A stretch of 64,000 nt of DNA from Limosilactobacillus portuensis (GTDB lineage Bacteria; Bacillota; Bacilli; Lactobacillales; Lactobacillaceae): positions 54,136 through 118,135 of the forward strand of contig NZ_JABUXQ010000003.1 of NCBI RefSeq assembly GCF_014838735.1. Direction: 5' to 3'. Below the pieces are notes generated by a model. That model saw only the letters and a program-made list of their open reading frames with translations. It searched no databases and was not told the origin of the DNA. Numbering within the stretch: position 1 is the first letter of the stretch; every line of letters starts with the position of its first letter. A program made the position numbers and the translations under genes. Below, piece after piece: positions 10,383 to 20,783 of the stretch.

Positions 10383-11243
10383 ATGTGTACAGTATTAACG
10401 CTAGATCAGGAAAAACTGTTTGGTCGGACCATGGACTTTCCACCTCGGACACCGTGGCGATTAACGTTTTTACCAGCTGGTTATCGCTGGCGTCCTGCAA
10501 GTGAAGAACAACCAATTGATAATCGTTATGCTATTTTGGGCGGGATGCGTCTTGTCAGTAACCATTACCTGATTGGTGACGGAATTAATGCTCAGGGACT
10601 GGTTTGTGCTGAACTCTTTTTCCCGATAGCGGCTAGTTATGAGCAAGCAGACTCCAGGAAGCTAACATTAACCCCACAGGACTTTATCCATTGGGTTTTA
10701 GCAAGTCATGCTACGGTCCGAGAAGTGATTGATGATTTAGAAAACATTAGCGTTGTAAAGGAACGGTGGTTTGATGGGGTGCAATATCCATTTCACTGGC
10801 TATTAATGGATTCGACAGGGACTTATGGAATTGAGCCGTTAGCTGGTAAGCTGGTAGTGTTTAAAAATGTGGTTGGTGCATATACTAATACTCCAGCTTA
10901 TCCGGTTCAGATAGAGAAATTAAACCACTATCTTGGCAATGATTCAGCGTCTCAATTTACAACGCAAACAAAGACTGGTTTAGCTAAAATGAGCGCCAAA
11001 ATTACTGGTCGAAATTCAAGCGACCGCTTTATTTTGGCAGCTCAGGCGCGTTGGGGGAGTAAAATATCAACGGTTGACGGGTTAAAATCCTTTCTTCAAT
11101 CCGTCACAATCCCTAAAAATGCTCAACATTCGCACAACTATACTCATTATCAGGCAATTATTAATCAACAAACTGGGGAATATAGTTTTTACAATCAGAT
11201 GACTGGTAAAGTGACAACTGATAATATAAAAAAACTCGCTTGA
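10383..11243 (+). CDS. Choloylglycine hydrolase family protein (bile salt hydrolase / penicillin V acylase-like)
   Basis: Ntn-hydrolase of the linear-amide C-N hydrolase family, 286 residues, cytoplasmic (no signal). After Met removal Cys2 becomes the nucleophile. Arg15 and Asp18 (GRTMDF), an Asn in the SNHYLIGDG segment, YTNTPAYP and the SSDRFILAA Arg correspond to the other conserved active-site residues. It is somewhat shorter than typical bile salt hydrolases (about 315-330), and I cannot tell from sequence whether it acts on bile salts, penicillin V or acyl-homoserine-type amides. Ribosome site GGTGGG, single gene. Flanked on both sides by unusual palindromes. Confidence 0.88.
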   Translation: MCTVLTLDQEKLFGRTMDFPPRTPWRLTFLPAGYRWRPASEEQPIDNRYAILGGMRLVSNHYLIGDGINAQGLVCAELFFPIAASYEQADSRKLTLTPQDFIHWVLASHATVREVIDDLENISVVKERWFDGVQYPFHWLLMDSTGTYGIEPLAGKLVVFKNVVGAYTNTPAYPVQIEKLNHYLGNDSASQFTTQTKTGLAKMSAKITGRNSSDRFILAAQARWGSKISTVDGLKSFLQSVTIPKNAQHSHNYTHYQAIINQQTGEYSFYNQMTGKVTTDNIKKLA

Positions 11244-11287
11244 GAAAAAGAAATTCAGCGATTTGAATAGAAAATAACTACGAAGCT

Positions 11288-11440
11288 GGGAATTAACTTT
11301 CTCGGAGGGACGGTTGACTAACCTAGAACGATGAATGATGATGAAATCATCATTCATCGTTCGTAGCCGAATAGGCTTGCTTCGCTGCGTTAGGCTCGAG
11401 TCCCTCAGTTACGATACGAGGTGAGCCTATTTGGATTCCC
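11288..11440. repeat. Multi-arm palindromic element between convergent genes
   Basis: Nested complementary pairs: GGGAAT/ATTCCC (11288-11293, 11435-11440), GAGGGAC/GTCCCTC (11305-11311, 11400-11406), CTAAC/GTTAG (11318-11322, 11389-11393), and a perfect 17-bp hairpin with loop GAA (11326-11342 / 11346-11362). CCGAATAGGCT (11367-11377) also matches AGCCTATTTGG (11424-11434) in a crossing arrangement. No reading frame is supported here. Confidence 0.6.
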
Positions 11441-11484
11441 GCGATTAGACTCTATAGGTTCGGAGAGCGCTAAATATGGAAAGA

Positions 11485-11515
11485 GGATGAAAAAAACGCT
11501 TGGTTTTTTCCATCC
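11485..11515 (-). terminator. Terminator for the lipL-ywfO-Cof operon
   Basis: GGATGAAAAAAAC (11485-11497) and GGTTTTTTCCATCC (11502-11515) form a hairpin just past the stop of the minus-strand phosphatase gene. The A/T arms could serve either direction. Confidence 0.55.
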
Positions 11516-11539
11516 CCGTGGTTATTTTTTCAACTTTGC

Positions 11540-12361
11540 TTAACGTAAAACGTACTTTTCAACTGCCTTGCCGACACCGTCGTTATTATTAGTGTCAGTA
11601 ATTACATCAGCGACTGCCTTAGTTTCGGGAACGGCATTTCCCATTGCTACACCAATTCCGGCATATTCAATCATTGAATTATCGTTTTGAGCATTTCCAA
11701 GAGCCATTACTTCGTCTTGCTTAATGCCGAGCTCTTCACTCAATGCTTTAAGGGTACTTCCCTTACTTGCCCGGTGGTTAATAATTTCTAGGTAAAAGTC
11801 TTCACTGCGAATAACCGTGAACCGATTGCCAAACTCCTGAATAAACTTAGCTTGAACTCGATCTAACTCGTCTTTATTGCCTAACATCATTCCCTTGGCA
11901 AGAACATACTGATCCTGCGTATGTGCCATCTCATCAAGCGAACGAACCCGGACAGGCATACTTACCAGGTCGGATTCATGAATTGTCCACGGACTGAGGT
12001 CACGGTTAGTCGTGTAGATATAATCACGAGATTCAAATTGTGATTTAACATTATTCTTGGTACAGAAAGATTGCCAGTCAATGTAGTCATCAAAGGATAA
12101 CGTATAGTTAACAAGGACTCTTTCATTAGTTGATTGAGCGAGAGCACCGTTAAAACTAATTACGTATTCGTCATCCTGGTGGTTTAAGCCGAGTTCTGTA
12201 AGGTAAGCATTAACTCCAGTCATCGGCCGACCAGTACAAAGAACGACTTTAACCCCTTGCTGCTTAGCGGCTTCGAGGGCTTCTTTAGTTTTAGGGGTAA
12301 TTTGTCGCTGGTCGTTAATCAGGGTTGCGTCAATATCAATTGCTACTAGTTTAATGGTCAT
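11540..12361 (-). CDS. Cof-type HAD-superfamily sugar-phosphate phosphatase
   Basis: 273-residue HAD hydrolase of the Cof/YidA class, normally dephosphorylating sugar phosphates or related metabolites. Motif I is DIDATLI (residues 8-14): the usual Gly of DxDGT is Ala, while both catalytic aspartates and the Thr remain. CTGRP gives motif II and GNAQNDNSMIEYAGIGVAMG motif IV. Last gene of a minus-strand operon; it overlaps ywfO by 4 bp (ATGA). The substrate cannot be read from sequence. Confidence 0.92.
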   Translation of the reverse strand: MTIKLVAIDIDATLINDQRQITPKTKEALEAAKQQGVKVVLCTGRPMTGVNAYLTELGLNHQDDEYVISFNGALAQSTNERVLVNYTLSFDDYIDWQSFCTKNNVKSQFESRDYIYTTNRDLSPWTIHESDLVSMPVRVRSLDEMAHTQDQYVLAKGMMLGNKDELDRVQAKFIQEFGNRFTVIRSEDFYLEIINHRASKGSTLKALSEELGIKQDEVMALGNAQNDNSMIEYAGIGVAMGNAVPETKAVADVITDTNNNDGVGKAVEKYVLR

Positions 12362-13725
12362 TGTTTACGCTCCTTTGGGTTAATAATGTGGTTGTTTTGA
12401 ATATAACTTTGAAATTCTTCATAGATTGGCTCAAAGATTTCAATATCTTGGTGTTCATTAAGCATTTCTTTAGGAAAGAAGAATCGTTGGTCTCCAGCTT
12501 CTTTGCCAGAAACACTTGCCACAAGCGTGCTAACCTGTGACAGTTCGATTAAGTTGCTGTTTGGCTGGATTAATTCAATTTGAGTTTGTGGATTTGAATT
12601 TTGCGGGTTATAAGTATCGTAAGGAAGCTTAAAACTATCATTAACAGCGGTGTAGTAATCACTATTGAATCCTGCCGTTTGGATTAGCTTCCGCAACTTT
12701 GGCAAAAGCGGCTTGGATTTCTCATCGTACAAGGCAGACTTCAGTGGTCGTCGGTTGAGAAATCTTCTAGCGAGGTCATTAAGGATCTCATCTCGTGAGT
12801 GAGTCCAATGATTAAAGTAGGTAGTAAGAACACCGTCATCAAGAGCAAGGTAGTCGTCCAACGTGAATCGATTATTGAAAAATGGCATCAGCATATAGGG
12901 AGTGAATTCTGGTTCAAATTCACTTGGGTGCTGATAAATATACTTGGCTCGTTTTAAAAGGTGATCAAGGATTACTTCCATTGAGCGAGAAACGGGGTGG
13001 AAGTAAATCTGGAGGTACATTTGTAGCCGACTGATAATATAATCTTCAACCGCGTGCATTCCTGAAATATCAAAGGCAATCCCGCTCTTGATGGGCCGCA
13101 TCATGAGAAGAACCCGGTCGAGGTCGAATTTTCCATAATTAGTTCCGGTATAGTAGGAATCCCGTTGTAAATAATCCATTCGGTCTGCGTCAACCTGACT
13201 GGAAATCATTTGAACAACTTGGGGGTTATGGTAAGTATGATCGATTACGCTCGCAACTTCTTCTGGAAAAGTTGGGGAAACCCGGCTTAGAATCCGGTTA
13301 ACGTTGGTTGACGAGCTAGTAATAATTTCCCGGGTAATTGCTTCGTGATCCGTGTGAAAAATGTGTTCGAAAGTGTGGGAATAGGGGCCGTGACCAAGAT
13401 CATGCAAGAGAGCGGCACAAAGCGCAACGGGACGTTCCCGGTCGTCCCAGAGACCATCACCAGATTTGCGAGTTGGGTAATTTCTTTGGAACCTGTTGCA
13501 CATTCTTCGTGTGATTTCATAAACCCCTAAACAGTGACCAAACCGGGAATGTTCTGCACCGTGAAAAGTGAGCGAGGAAGTTCCCAATTGTTTGATTCGT
13601 CGTAATCGCTGGAACTCTGGAGTATTAATTAAGTCGAGCAGGATCTGGTTATCGACAATGATTTGCCCATGAATCGGGTCCCGAAAGACTTTTTCTTTAG
13701 CTAATTTTTCATCCTGAAAGGACAT
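12358..13725 (-). CDS. ywfO: HD-domain phosphohydrolase, YwfO family
   Basis: 455 residues. The HD domain carries RDPIHG near residue 16, GAEHSRFGHCLGVYE (about 55-69), the HDLGHGPYSHTFEH metal signature (about 108-121) and a distal SSQVDADRMDYLQRD. This pattern is that of dGTPase-like YwfO proteins, metal-dependent nucleotide phosphohydrolases of uncertain physiological substrate. It starts directly at the lipL stop and overlaps the Cof gene, so the three are one transcript. In Bacillus, ywfO likewise neighbours ywfL (lipL), which supports both identifications. Confidence 0.88.
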   Translation of the reverse strand: MSFQDEKLAKEKVFRDPIHGQIIVDNQILLDLINTPEFQRLRRIKQLGTSSLTFHGAEHSRFGHCLGVYEITRRMCNRFQRNYPTRKSGDGLWDDRERPVALCAALLHDLGHGPYSHTFEHIFHTDHEAITREIITSSSTNVNRILSRVSPTFPEEVASVIDHTYHNPQVVQMISSQVDADRMDYLQRDSYYTGTNYGKFDLDRVLLMMRPIKSGIAFDISGMHAVEDYIISRLQMYLQIYFHPVSRSMEVILDHLLKRAKYIYQHPSEFEPEFTPYMLMPFFNNRFTLDDYLALDDGVLTTYFNHWTHSRDEILNDLARRFLNRRPLKSALYDEKSKPLLPKLRKLIQTAGFNSDYYTAVNDSFKLPYDTYNPQNSNPQTQIELIQPNSNLIELSQVSTLVASVSGKEAGDQRFFFPKEMLNEHQDIEIFEPIYEEFQSYIQNNHIINPKERKQ

Positions 13726-14553
13726 TTATTTATTCCTCCCCTGAAGGCGTTCTTGAAGACGGGTGATTGTTGATAATTCTTGGCCTAGGTACTGGATAAA
13801 TTCCCGTGACCACATTGTTTGTTGTAGTTGTTGTTCTCCACGATCATTAAAAATATTTAACAGGCGTTGCCTAGCGTCGTTGAGACTTAATGGTTTGCCA
13901 AGCAGTTCTTCGAGGGTGGTCATTGATGTTGGCCAAATATCTGGGAAGTGCCATTTATTTTCTTCATTTTGTAGTCCCTTGGTATAGAAATCGCGGATTA
14001 CTTCTCCCCGTAACATTTGAGGACCATTGACACTAAGGTACAGCATCACAACTACTCCTGATTTGTTCCGGCGTTGGGACATTCCACCAATTTTTTGCCC
14101 ATTAACGCTAAGATCAAAGGTCCCGGGACAGTATGAATGGGTAATTTCGCCGGTTTTAATTGTCAGTTCAGGATAGGCAGCGCTAACCACATCGGTCATT
14201 ACTTGGTAGGCTTCATCAATTTTAAGCTCATCGCCAATGACGTGCCATGGAAGGAAAATAGAAAAATTGAGGATCCCAGAGTCACTGGCAACGGCAAGAC
14301 CACCTGAATTACGAATAAAATAGTGCAGTCCTTTATTAGAAAGGTAGTTTAATGCGGTGGAAAGGTATGGAAGTCGCTGATCCTTTAATCCTAAAATAAT
14401 CGTGTCTTCTAGTGTCCAGAAATGAAGAACGGGGGATGCTAATTGATCACTGGCGCGGAGGATCGCATTAGTATATGTAAATGAAGAAAGATTATTTGCT
14501 GGTTTTAATGGTTGGTCAAAGAGCTCAACGTGTTGGTTTGAAATGTTAATCAT
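13726..14553 (-). CDS. lipL: Octanoyl-[GcvH]:protein N-octanoyltransferase / lipoate-protein ligase family
   Basis: LplA/LipL-fold acyltransferase that would move octanoyl or lipoyl groups onto lipoyl-domain lysines. Visible are RNSGGLAVASDSG, and SYCPGTFDLSVNGQKIGGMS, where Cys is the LipL nucleophile and Lys the conserved partner. I start it at 14553: the longer frame begins at 14601, but that ATG is part of a minus-strand TATAAT box (14605-14600), so transcripts should begin downstream of it. An AGAAG site precedes 14553. First gene of the operon with ywfO and the phosphatase. Whether it is LipL or LplJ in function is uncertain. Confidence 0.8.
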   Translation of the reverse strand: MINISNQHVELFDQPLKPANNLSSFTYTNAILRASDQLASPVLHFWTLEDTIILGLKDQRLPYLSTALNYLSNKGLHYFIRNSGGLAVASDSGILNFSIFLPWHVIGDELKIDEAYQVMTDVVSAAYPELTIKTGEITHSYCPGTFDLSVNGQKIGGMSQRRNKSGVVVMLYLSVNGPQMLRGEVIRDFYTKGLQNEENKWHFPDIWPTSMTTLEELLGKPLSLNDARQRLLNIFNDRGEQQLQQTMWSREFIQYLGQELSTITRLQERLQGRNK

Positions 14554-14701
14554 AATTAATTCTTCTTTTCTATAAATACTGGTATTATTTAACATTTTCA
14601 TTATACTAAACTAGGTTGAATAATAACATTCAGAGACAAAAAACAGTTATAATCAGGGCAAGATATTTAATAAATGGGAGGTCCTTAGTATCAAACGTGT
14701 A

Positions 14702-15112
14702 GTGCCAGTTCATATTCAATTAACGACCACGATGGAACAAGATGGTCAGCGTGACCAATACCATTTTGACGAACAGGGACAATTTGTTGAATTAAATGGT
14801 AAGTATTATCTGCGCTATCAGGAACATCAAGACGGAACAGCTACTCCGGTTCAGTTTCGCCTTGGAACGGACCAGCTTCACTTAAGGCGAAGCGGTATCC
14901 GGGAAACAGACTTTGAATTTCAATTATCAGCACCGACAAAAACCCGTTACCGAACAGAATATGGGATTATTGGAATGCTGGTTACAACAAACCGGTTAGC
15001 AGTAGAATTTGATCCACAAGACGTTAATGGTTCAATCGATTTGGAATACCAATTAACCGCGAATGAACAATTAATTGGAACTTACCAAGTTCAATTGCAA
15101 TTTGCTGCCTAG
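14702..15112 (+). CDS. DUF1934 (YwiB-like) beta-barrel protein
   Basis: About 136-140 residues, all-beta in character with an LRRSG segment and a GIIGMLVTTNRLAVEF segment typical of DUF1934/YwiB calycin-like proteins; function unknown. The start is problematic. The GTG at 14702 lies 20 nt from the only good ribosome site (GGGAGG, 14676-14681). The in-frame ATC at 14690, 8 nt from that site, would add I-K-R-V and matches the expected N-terminal length, so a non-AUG start is possible. A TATAAT box lies at 14648-14653. It precedes rpoE in the common lactobacillus order. Confidence 0.82.
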   Translation: MPVHIQLTTTMEQDGQRDQYHFDEQGQFVELNGKYYLRYQEHQDGTATPVQFRLGTDQLHLRRSGIRETDFEFQLSAPTKTRYRTEYGIIGMLVTTNRLAVEFDPQDVNGSIDLEYQLTANEQLIGTYQVQLQFAA

Positions 15113-15156
15113 CATTGTATACTGTAGTTTAGACTTTTGAAGGGATGTGCACCAAT

Positions 15157-15702
15157 TTGGATTTAAAGATTTTTGACGGCCAAGACAAATCAGAACTTTC
15201 AATGATCGAAGTTGCCCACGCTATTCTCGCACACCACGGCGAAGCAATGGCATTTGTTGATTTAACTAATGAAGTTCAACAATACCTTGGTAAGAGTGAT
15301 GAAGAGATTCGTGAACGACTTTCTCAGTTTTACACTGATTTGAACATTGACGGCAGTTTTATCTCCCTCGGTGATAACACTTGGGGTCTGCGTGCATGGT
15401 ACCCATACGAATCAATCGACGAAGCAACCGTTGGTGAAAATGAAGATGATGAAGAGGACGATCGTCCAAAGACAAAGCGTCGTAAGGTTAATGCCTTCTT
15501 AGCTGACTCTAACTCTGATGATGATGTTATTGATTACGATAACGATGATCCTGAAGATGAAGATCTTGATGATCAGGATGATGACGATAACACAGATTAT
15601 GATGATGACGACGATGATGACGACGATGATGATGGCCTTGATGATGGTATTGAAGGTCAATTATCTGAGCTGCAAGACGACGATGACGATGATGAAGAAT
15701 AA
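15157..15702 (+). CDS. rpoE: DNA-directed RNA polymerase delta subunit
   Basis: Gram-positive RNA polymerase accessory subunit that improves promoter selectivity and recycling. The N-terminal HARE-HTH domain (SELSMIEVAHAIL, FYTDLNIDGSFISLG, WGLRAWYPYE) is followed from about residue 90 by an extremely acidic tail of Asp/Glu runs that mimics nucleic acid. The tail is coded by GAT/GAC repeats, which produce a spurious Met-rich frame on the same strand. I place the start at TTG 15157 (MDLKIFDGQD by family). An ATG at 15145 touches the AAGGG ribosome site and is less likely. Confidence 0.93.
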   Translation: MDLKIFDGQDKSELSMIEVAHAILAHHGEAMAFVDLTNEVQQYLGKSDEEIRERLSQFYTDLNIDGSFISLGDNTWGLRAWYPYESIDEATVGENEDDEEDDRPKTKRRKVNAFLADSNSDDDVIDYDNDDPEDEDLDDQDDDDNTDYDDDDDDDDDDDGLDDGIEGQLSELQDDDDDDEE

Positions 15703-15719
15703 TTTTTAATATTTTGTTC

Positions 15720-17486
<1,767 letters not shown>

Positions 17487-17498
17487 TTTCTTTTAACT

Positions 17499-17547
17499 GC
17501 TCTCAGGATAGGGATGAGAATTATGACTTATCTTGGGAGCTTTTTTT
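17499..17547 (+). terminator. Terminator after pyrG
   Basis: GCTCTCAGGATA (17499-17510) pairs imperfectly with TATCTTGGGAGC (17529-17540), followed by seven T. Confidence 0.7.
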
Positions 17548-17722
17548 GCGGAAAAAAACAGCTTTCAAAATTGTTTAAGATTGCCTGCAAAAGGTTGTAA
17601 TTTGTTAAATTATTAATTATTATTGTTATTGATTGTTTTGTTTGAGAAACAAACAATGTTTAGCTAAAATTAAATTAAAAATATTATAAAATCATAGAAA
17701 TTTTAAGTGAGGAAACACGGAC

Positions 17723-18997
17723 ATGAAAAGAATGATCATTCAAGGAGGAAACCGACTCTCGGGCGAAGTTACGATCGGTGGTGCCAAGAACAGTACTGTT
17801 GCTTTGATCCCAGCAGCAATTTTAGCTGATACTCCAGTTGAATTTGATACTGTTCCAGATATCTTGGATGTTCACAACTTAATGATCATCTTGGAATCGA
17901 TGAACGTTAAATCATCATTCACTCACGGATTTTTGGAAATCGATCCGACTCAGATCATTGAAGCTGAACTTCCAAGTAAGGCAATTAAGAGTTTGCGAGC
18001 TTCTTATTACTTTATGGGTGCTCTTTTAGGACGCTTCCATCGGGCAACGTTGACATTCCCTGGTGGAGATAATATTGGACCACGACCAATTGATCAGCAC
18101 TTGAAAGCATTTAAGGCATTAGGCGCTTCTGTTAGTGAAAACAACGGAACCGTTCATTTGGACGCACCAAATGGTCTTCACGGTACCCGGATTTTCTTAG
18201 ATATGGTATCGGTTGGGGCAACGATTAATACCATCTTGGCTTCTGTTCGCGCGGAAGGAACAACCGTGATTGAGAACGCCGCGAAAGAACCTGAAATTAT
18301 TGATTTAGCAACCTTTTTAAACAATATGGGTGCCCAAATTCGTGGTGCTGGAACGGACACAATTCGGATTAACGGGGTAGACACCTTACAATCAATGAAT
18401 ACTCATACTATCATTGCTGACCGGATTGAATCAGGAACTTACTTAGCAATGGCAGCAGCGGTTGGTGATGGTGTAATGGTTCATAACGTCATTCCAGAAC
18501 ACCTAGAATCATTTACCAGTAAGATGATTGAAATGGGCGTCGACTTGCAAATTGATAGCGATAAAATCTATGTTCCGCGAGTTAAGCAACTCAAAGCAAT
18601 TCACGTTAAGACGATGCCGTTCCCTGGATTTGCAACTGATTTGCAACAACCGCTTACGCCATTGATGTCGCTTGCGGAAGGTGATAGTACAGTTGTTGAT
18701 ACAATTTATCCAAAGCGGGTTAAGCATATTCCTGAATTACAAAAGATGGGAATGAAGATTGAAGCACATGACGGAATGATCGTTATTAAACATACTGATC
18801 AGCTTCATGGTGCGGAAGTTTCTGCTGGAGAAATCCGGGCTGGAGCTTCGCTAACAATTGCCGGCTTAATGGCGGAAGGCACAACGGTCATTAACAATGC
18901 TGGAAATATCCTTCGTGGTTATGACCGAATTGTTTGGAAGCTAAACCGGTTGGGCGCAAAAGTATCTATCGAAGATGACAGCTCAGTAAAAATCTAA
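17723..18997 (+). CDS. murA: UDP-N-acetylglucosamine 1-carboxyvinyltransferase
   Basis: Transfers enolpyruvate from PEP to UDP-GlcNAc, the first committed step of peptidoglycan synthesis. 424 residues; Lys22-Asn23 (GGAKNS) are in place. The active-site loop reads FPGGDNIGPRPID. At residue 116, where most bacteria have the Cys that fosfomycin alkylates, this enzyme has Asp (codon GAT 18068-18070). Cys-to-Asp MurA enzymes are known to be active and fosfomycin-insensitive. Preceded by an AT-rich stretch with a TATAAA box and AGTGAGGAA ribosome site. Probably one of two MurA paralogues, as usual in Firmicutes. Confidence 0.95.
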   Translation: MKRMIIQGGNRLSGEVTIGGAKNSTVALIPAAILADTPVEFDTVPDILDVHNLMIILESMNVKSSFTHGFLEIDPTQIIEAELPSKAIKSLRASYYFMGALLGRFHRATLTFPGGDNIGPRPIDQHLKAFKALGASVSENNGTVHLDAPNGLHGTRIFLDMVSVGATINTILASVRAEGTTVIENAAKEPEIIDLATFLNNMGAQIRGAGTDTIRINGVDTLQSMNTHTIIADRIESGTYLAMAAAVGDGVMVHNVIPEHLESFTSKMIEMGVDLQIDSDKIYVPRVKQLKAIHVKTMPFPGFATDLQQPLTPLMSLAEGDSTVVDTIYPKRVKHIPELQKMGMKIEAHDGMIVIKHTDQLHGAEVSAGEIRAGASLTIAGLMAEGTTVINNAGNILRGYDRIVWKLNRLGAKVSIEDDSSVKI

Positions 18998-19004
18998 TTG
19001 TCTA

Positions 19005-19033
19005 TTGCATCGATAATGGATCCATGTTATTCT
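19005..19033 (+). promoter_or_regulatory. Promoter for rpmE2
   Basis: TTGCAT (19005-19010), 17-nt spacer, TATTCT (19028-19033) preceded by TGT. It lies 60 nt before the L31 start. Confidence 0.5.
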
Positions 19034-19093
19034 GTTAGGGTTGATTATCTATGTTTCAGGCAATGATTCATGGCAAAAGGAGCGTAATAAATT

Positions 19094-19339
19094 ATGAAAC
19101 AAGGAATTCATCCAGATTATCATCCAGTAGTATTCCAAGATGCATCTACTGGTTACAAGTTTCTCTCAGGTTCTACTGTAACCTCAAGCGAAACTATCAA
19201 GTGGGAAGACGGTAATGAATACCCATTAGTACGGGTTGAAGTTACTTCTGATTCACACCCATTCTACACTGGTAAGCAAAAGTTTACCCAAGCAGATGGT
19301 GCTGTGGACAAGTTCAACAAGAAGTACGGTCTCAAGTAA
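19094..19339 (+). CDS. rpmE2: 50S ribosomal protein L31 type B
   Basis: 81 residues with the L31 pattern [19 protein letters not shown] at the N-terminus and [13 protein letters not shown] in the middle. There are no cysteines, so this is the zinc-independent (C-minus) type B form. AAAAGGAG ribosome site. Flanked by its own promoter and a strong terminator; this single-gene arrangement after murA is usual in lactobacilli. Confidence 0.96.
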   Translation: MKQGIHPDYHPVVFQDASTGYKFLSGSTVTSSETIKWEDGNEYPLVRVEVTSDSHPFYTGKQKFTQADGAVDKFNKKYGLK

Positions 19340-19360
19340 GACATACTTTATTTTTCAAAA

Positions 19361-19391
19361 AGGCGTTGGGAGTTCCCAACGTCTTTTTTTC
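19361..19391 (+). terminator. Terminator after rpmE2
   Basis: GGCGTTGGG (19362-19370) / CCCAACGTC (19375-19383), a 9-bp stem with 4-nt loop, followed by eight T. Confidence 0.8.
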
Positions 19392-19472
19392 TTTAAAATT
19401 ACTAATAGGATTAACAAAAGTAACACAACGGTAGGTATAATAAAGCTAGTTTTTAAAAGGAATGATGACTAG

Positions 19473-20783
19473 ATGATTCGTCGCTTAATAAAGATAATAA
19501 TGAAGCTAAATAACTGCTCGTTTTTTCGGGTAGTTCGTCAGACTTTATCAATGCTATTTCCATTCGCATTACTTGGTTCGTTTTCACAGATGATATATCG
19601 AACTTTTCTTAGTCAAGATGGTCTATTCTATAATGTGGCTTACCTTGGTGTTTGGGTTCCAGAATGGATCATGACAAATCTACAAGCTGCTTTTATCGGA
19701 GTTAGTAAGATTACATTTAACCTGTTTGGGATTTTAGTTGCCTACGCTGCCGCAAAATATACTGCAAGAATCTACCATCGTGATTCGCAGCTAGCTGGGG
19801 CAACGGGAATTATTGTTATTTTAATTATCGCCTTTCGCTATGATCACGCACCGGTGGATCGAGCAATTGCCTTCAATTGGCGTCTTCTCGGAACGCAGAG
19901 TTTATTGATTGCCTTGATTGTGGGTTACGCGATTGGGCAAATCTATCACTGGTTAGGAATCGAACGTAATTTTCAGAAGACCAACCAAATTATCAGTGTT
20001 CGTGAACGGTCGCTTTATGCAATGAAGCCATTGGTAGCCTCCGTTGTATTAGCAATTATCTTTACTTATATTTTAAACTTTAGCTGGTTAAGTAAAGTAT
20101 TACGGGGCGTTTATTCACAAATGGTAACAGTAGGGCACAACAATCAAGGGATTCTCCTGACGATTGCTGGAACTACTTTGGTAACAATTTTTGACTGGTT
20201 AGGTTTAGGGAACGTTGCTAACTCGGGTGCAATCTTAAGCGGTGGGCCGTTTGCTAGTAACCTGAGCTATGCTTTGCGGCATGGCTCCTCATGGAATGTT
20301 CCTTACCCGTTTTTCGGGGGTTCATTGTATAATTCATTCGCTAATTTTGGTGGCAACGGACTGTTACTTGCTCTTACAGTGGCCATTATTATTACTTCAC
20401 GAAGCCAGGGACAACACCAAGTTGCTCGGTGGACACTGCTACCAACACTTTTTAATTCAGAATATGCAGCGATGATTGGCTTACCGATTATTATGAACCC
20501 GCTTTACCTCTTGCCGATTTTAATATTACCAGTTGTCAATATTTTAATTGCTGCGGGAGCAATTGCGATTCATTTAATCCCACCAACTCCATATCCTGTT
20601 CTGGTAGGGACGCCAGGGCCACTGATTAGCTTTGTTGCTAGTAATGGTAATTGGTGGGTACTGATTTTTACATTAGCGCTATTTGTCCTGGATGTGTGGT
20701 GTTTCGTTCCGTTTGTTAAAATTATTGATCACTTTGATAAAGAATTATACTTAGACTCTTTGGAGGTGGACTACTATGGTTAA
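19473..20783 (+). CDS. PTS EIIC-like membrane permease without EIIA/EIIB
   Basis: 436-residue polytopic membrane protein with about ten hydrophobic segments. Layout and motifs (PFALLGSFSQMIY, a GPFASNLSYALRHG stretch, IMNPLYLLPILILP, and a late LIPPTPYPVLVGTPGPL) resemble the lactose/cellobiose-type EIIC family, including a typical Met-Asn-Pro turn. No EIIA or EIIB gene is adjacent. The next gene overlaps it by 8 bp and encodes a membrane-anchored hydrolase, so the pair is one functional unit. Substrate unknown; it may not be a phosphotransferase at all. TATAAT at 19436-19441. Confidence 0.75.
   Translation: MIRRLIKIIMKLNNCSFFRVVRQTLSMLFPFALLGSFSQMIYRTFLSQDGLFYNVAYLGVWVPEWIMTNLQAAFIGVSKITFNLFGILVAYAAAKYTARIYHRDSQLAGATGIIVILIIAFRYDHAPVDRAIAFNWRLLGTQSLLIALIVGYAIGQIYHWLGIERNFQKTNQIISVRERSLYAMKPLVASVVLAIIFTYILNFSWLSKVLRGVYSQMVTVGHNNQGILLTIAGTTLVTIFDWLGLGNVANSGAILSGGPFASNLSYALRHGSSWNVPYPFFGGSLYNSFANFGGNGLLLALTVAIIITSRSQGQHQVARWTLLPTLFNSEYAAMIGLPIIMNPLYLLPILILPVVNILIAAGAIAIHLIPPTPYPVLVGTPGPLISFVASNGNWWVLIFTLALFVLDVWCFVPFVKIIDHFDKELYLDSLEVDYYG

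Noticed and set aside
11540-12361. Catalytically dead HAD protein because motif I is DIDATLI
   Set aside because: Both aspartates and the Thr of DxDxT are retained; Ala for Gly is tolerated, so loss of activity is not supported.
15518-15709. Met/Thr/Ile-rich 63-codon frame within rpoE
   Set aside because: Out-of-frame reading of the GAT/GAC acidic-tail codons.
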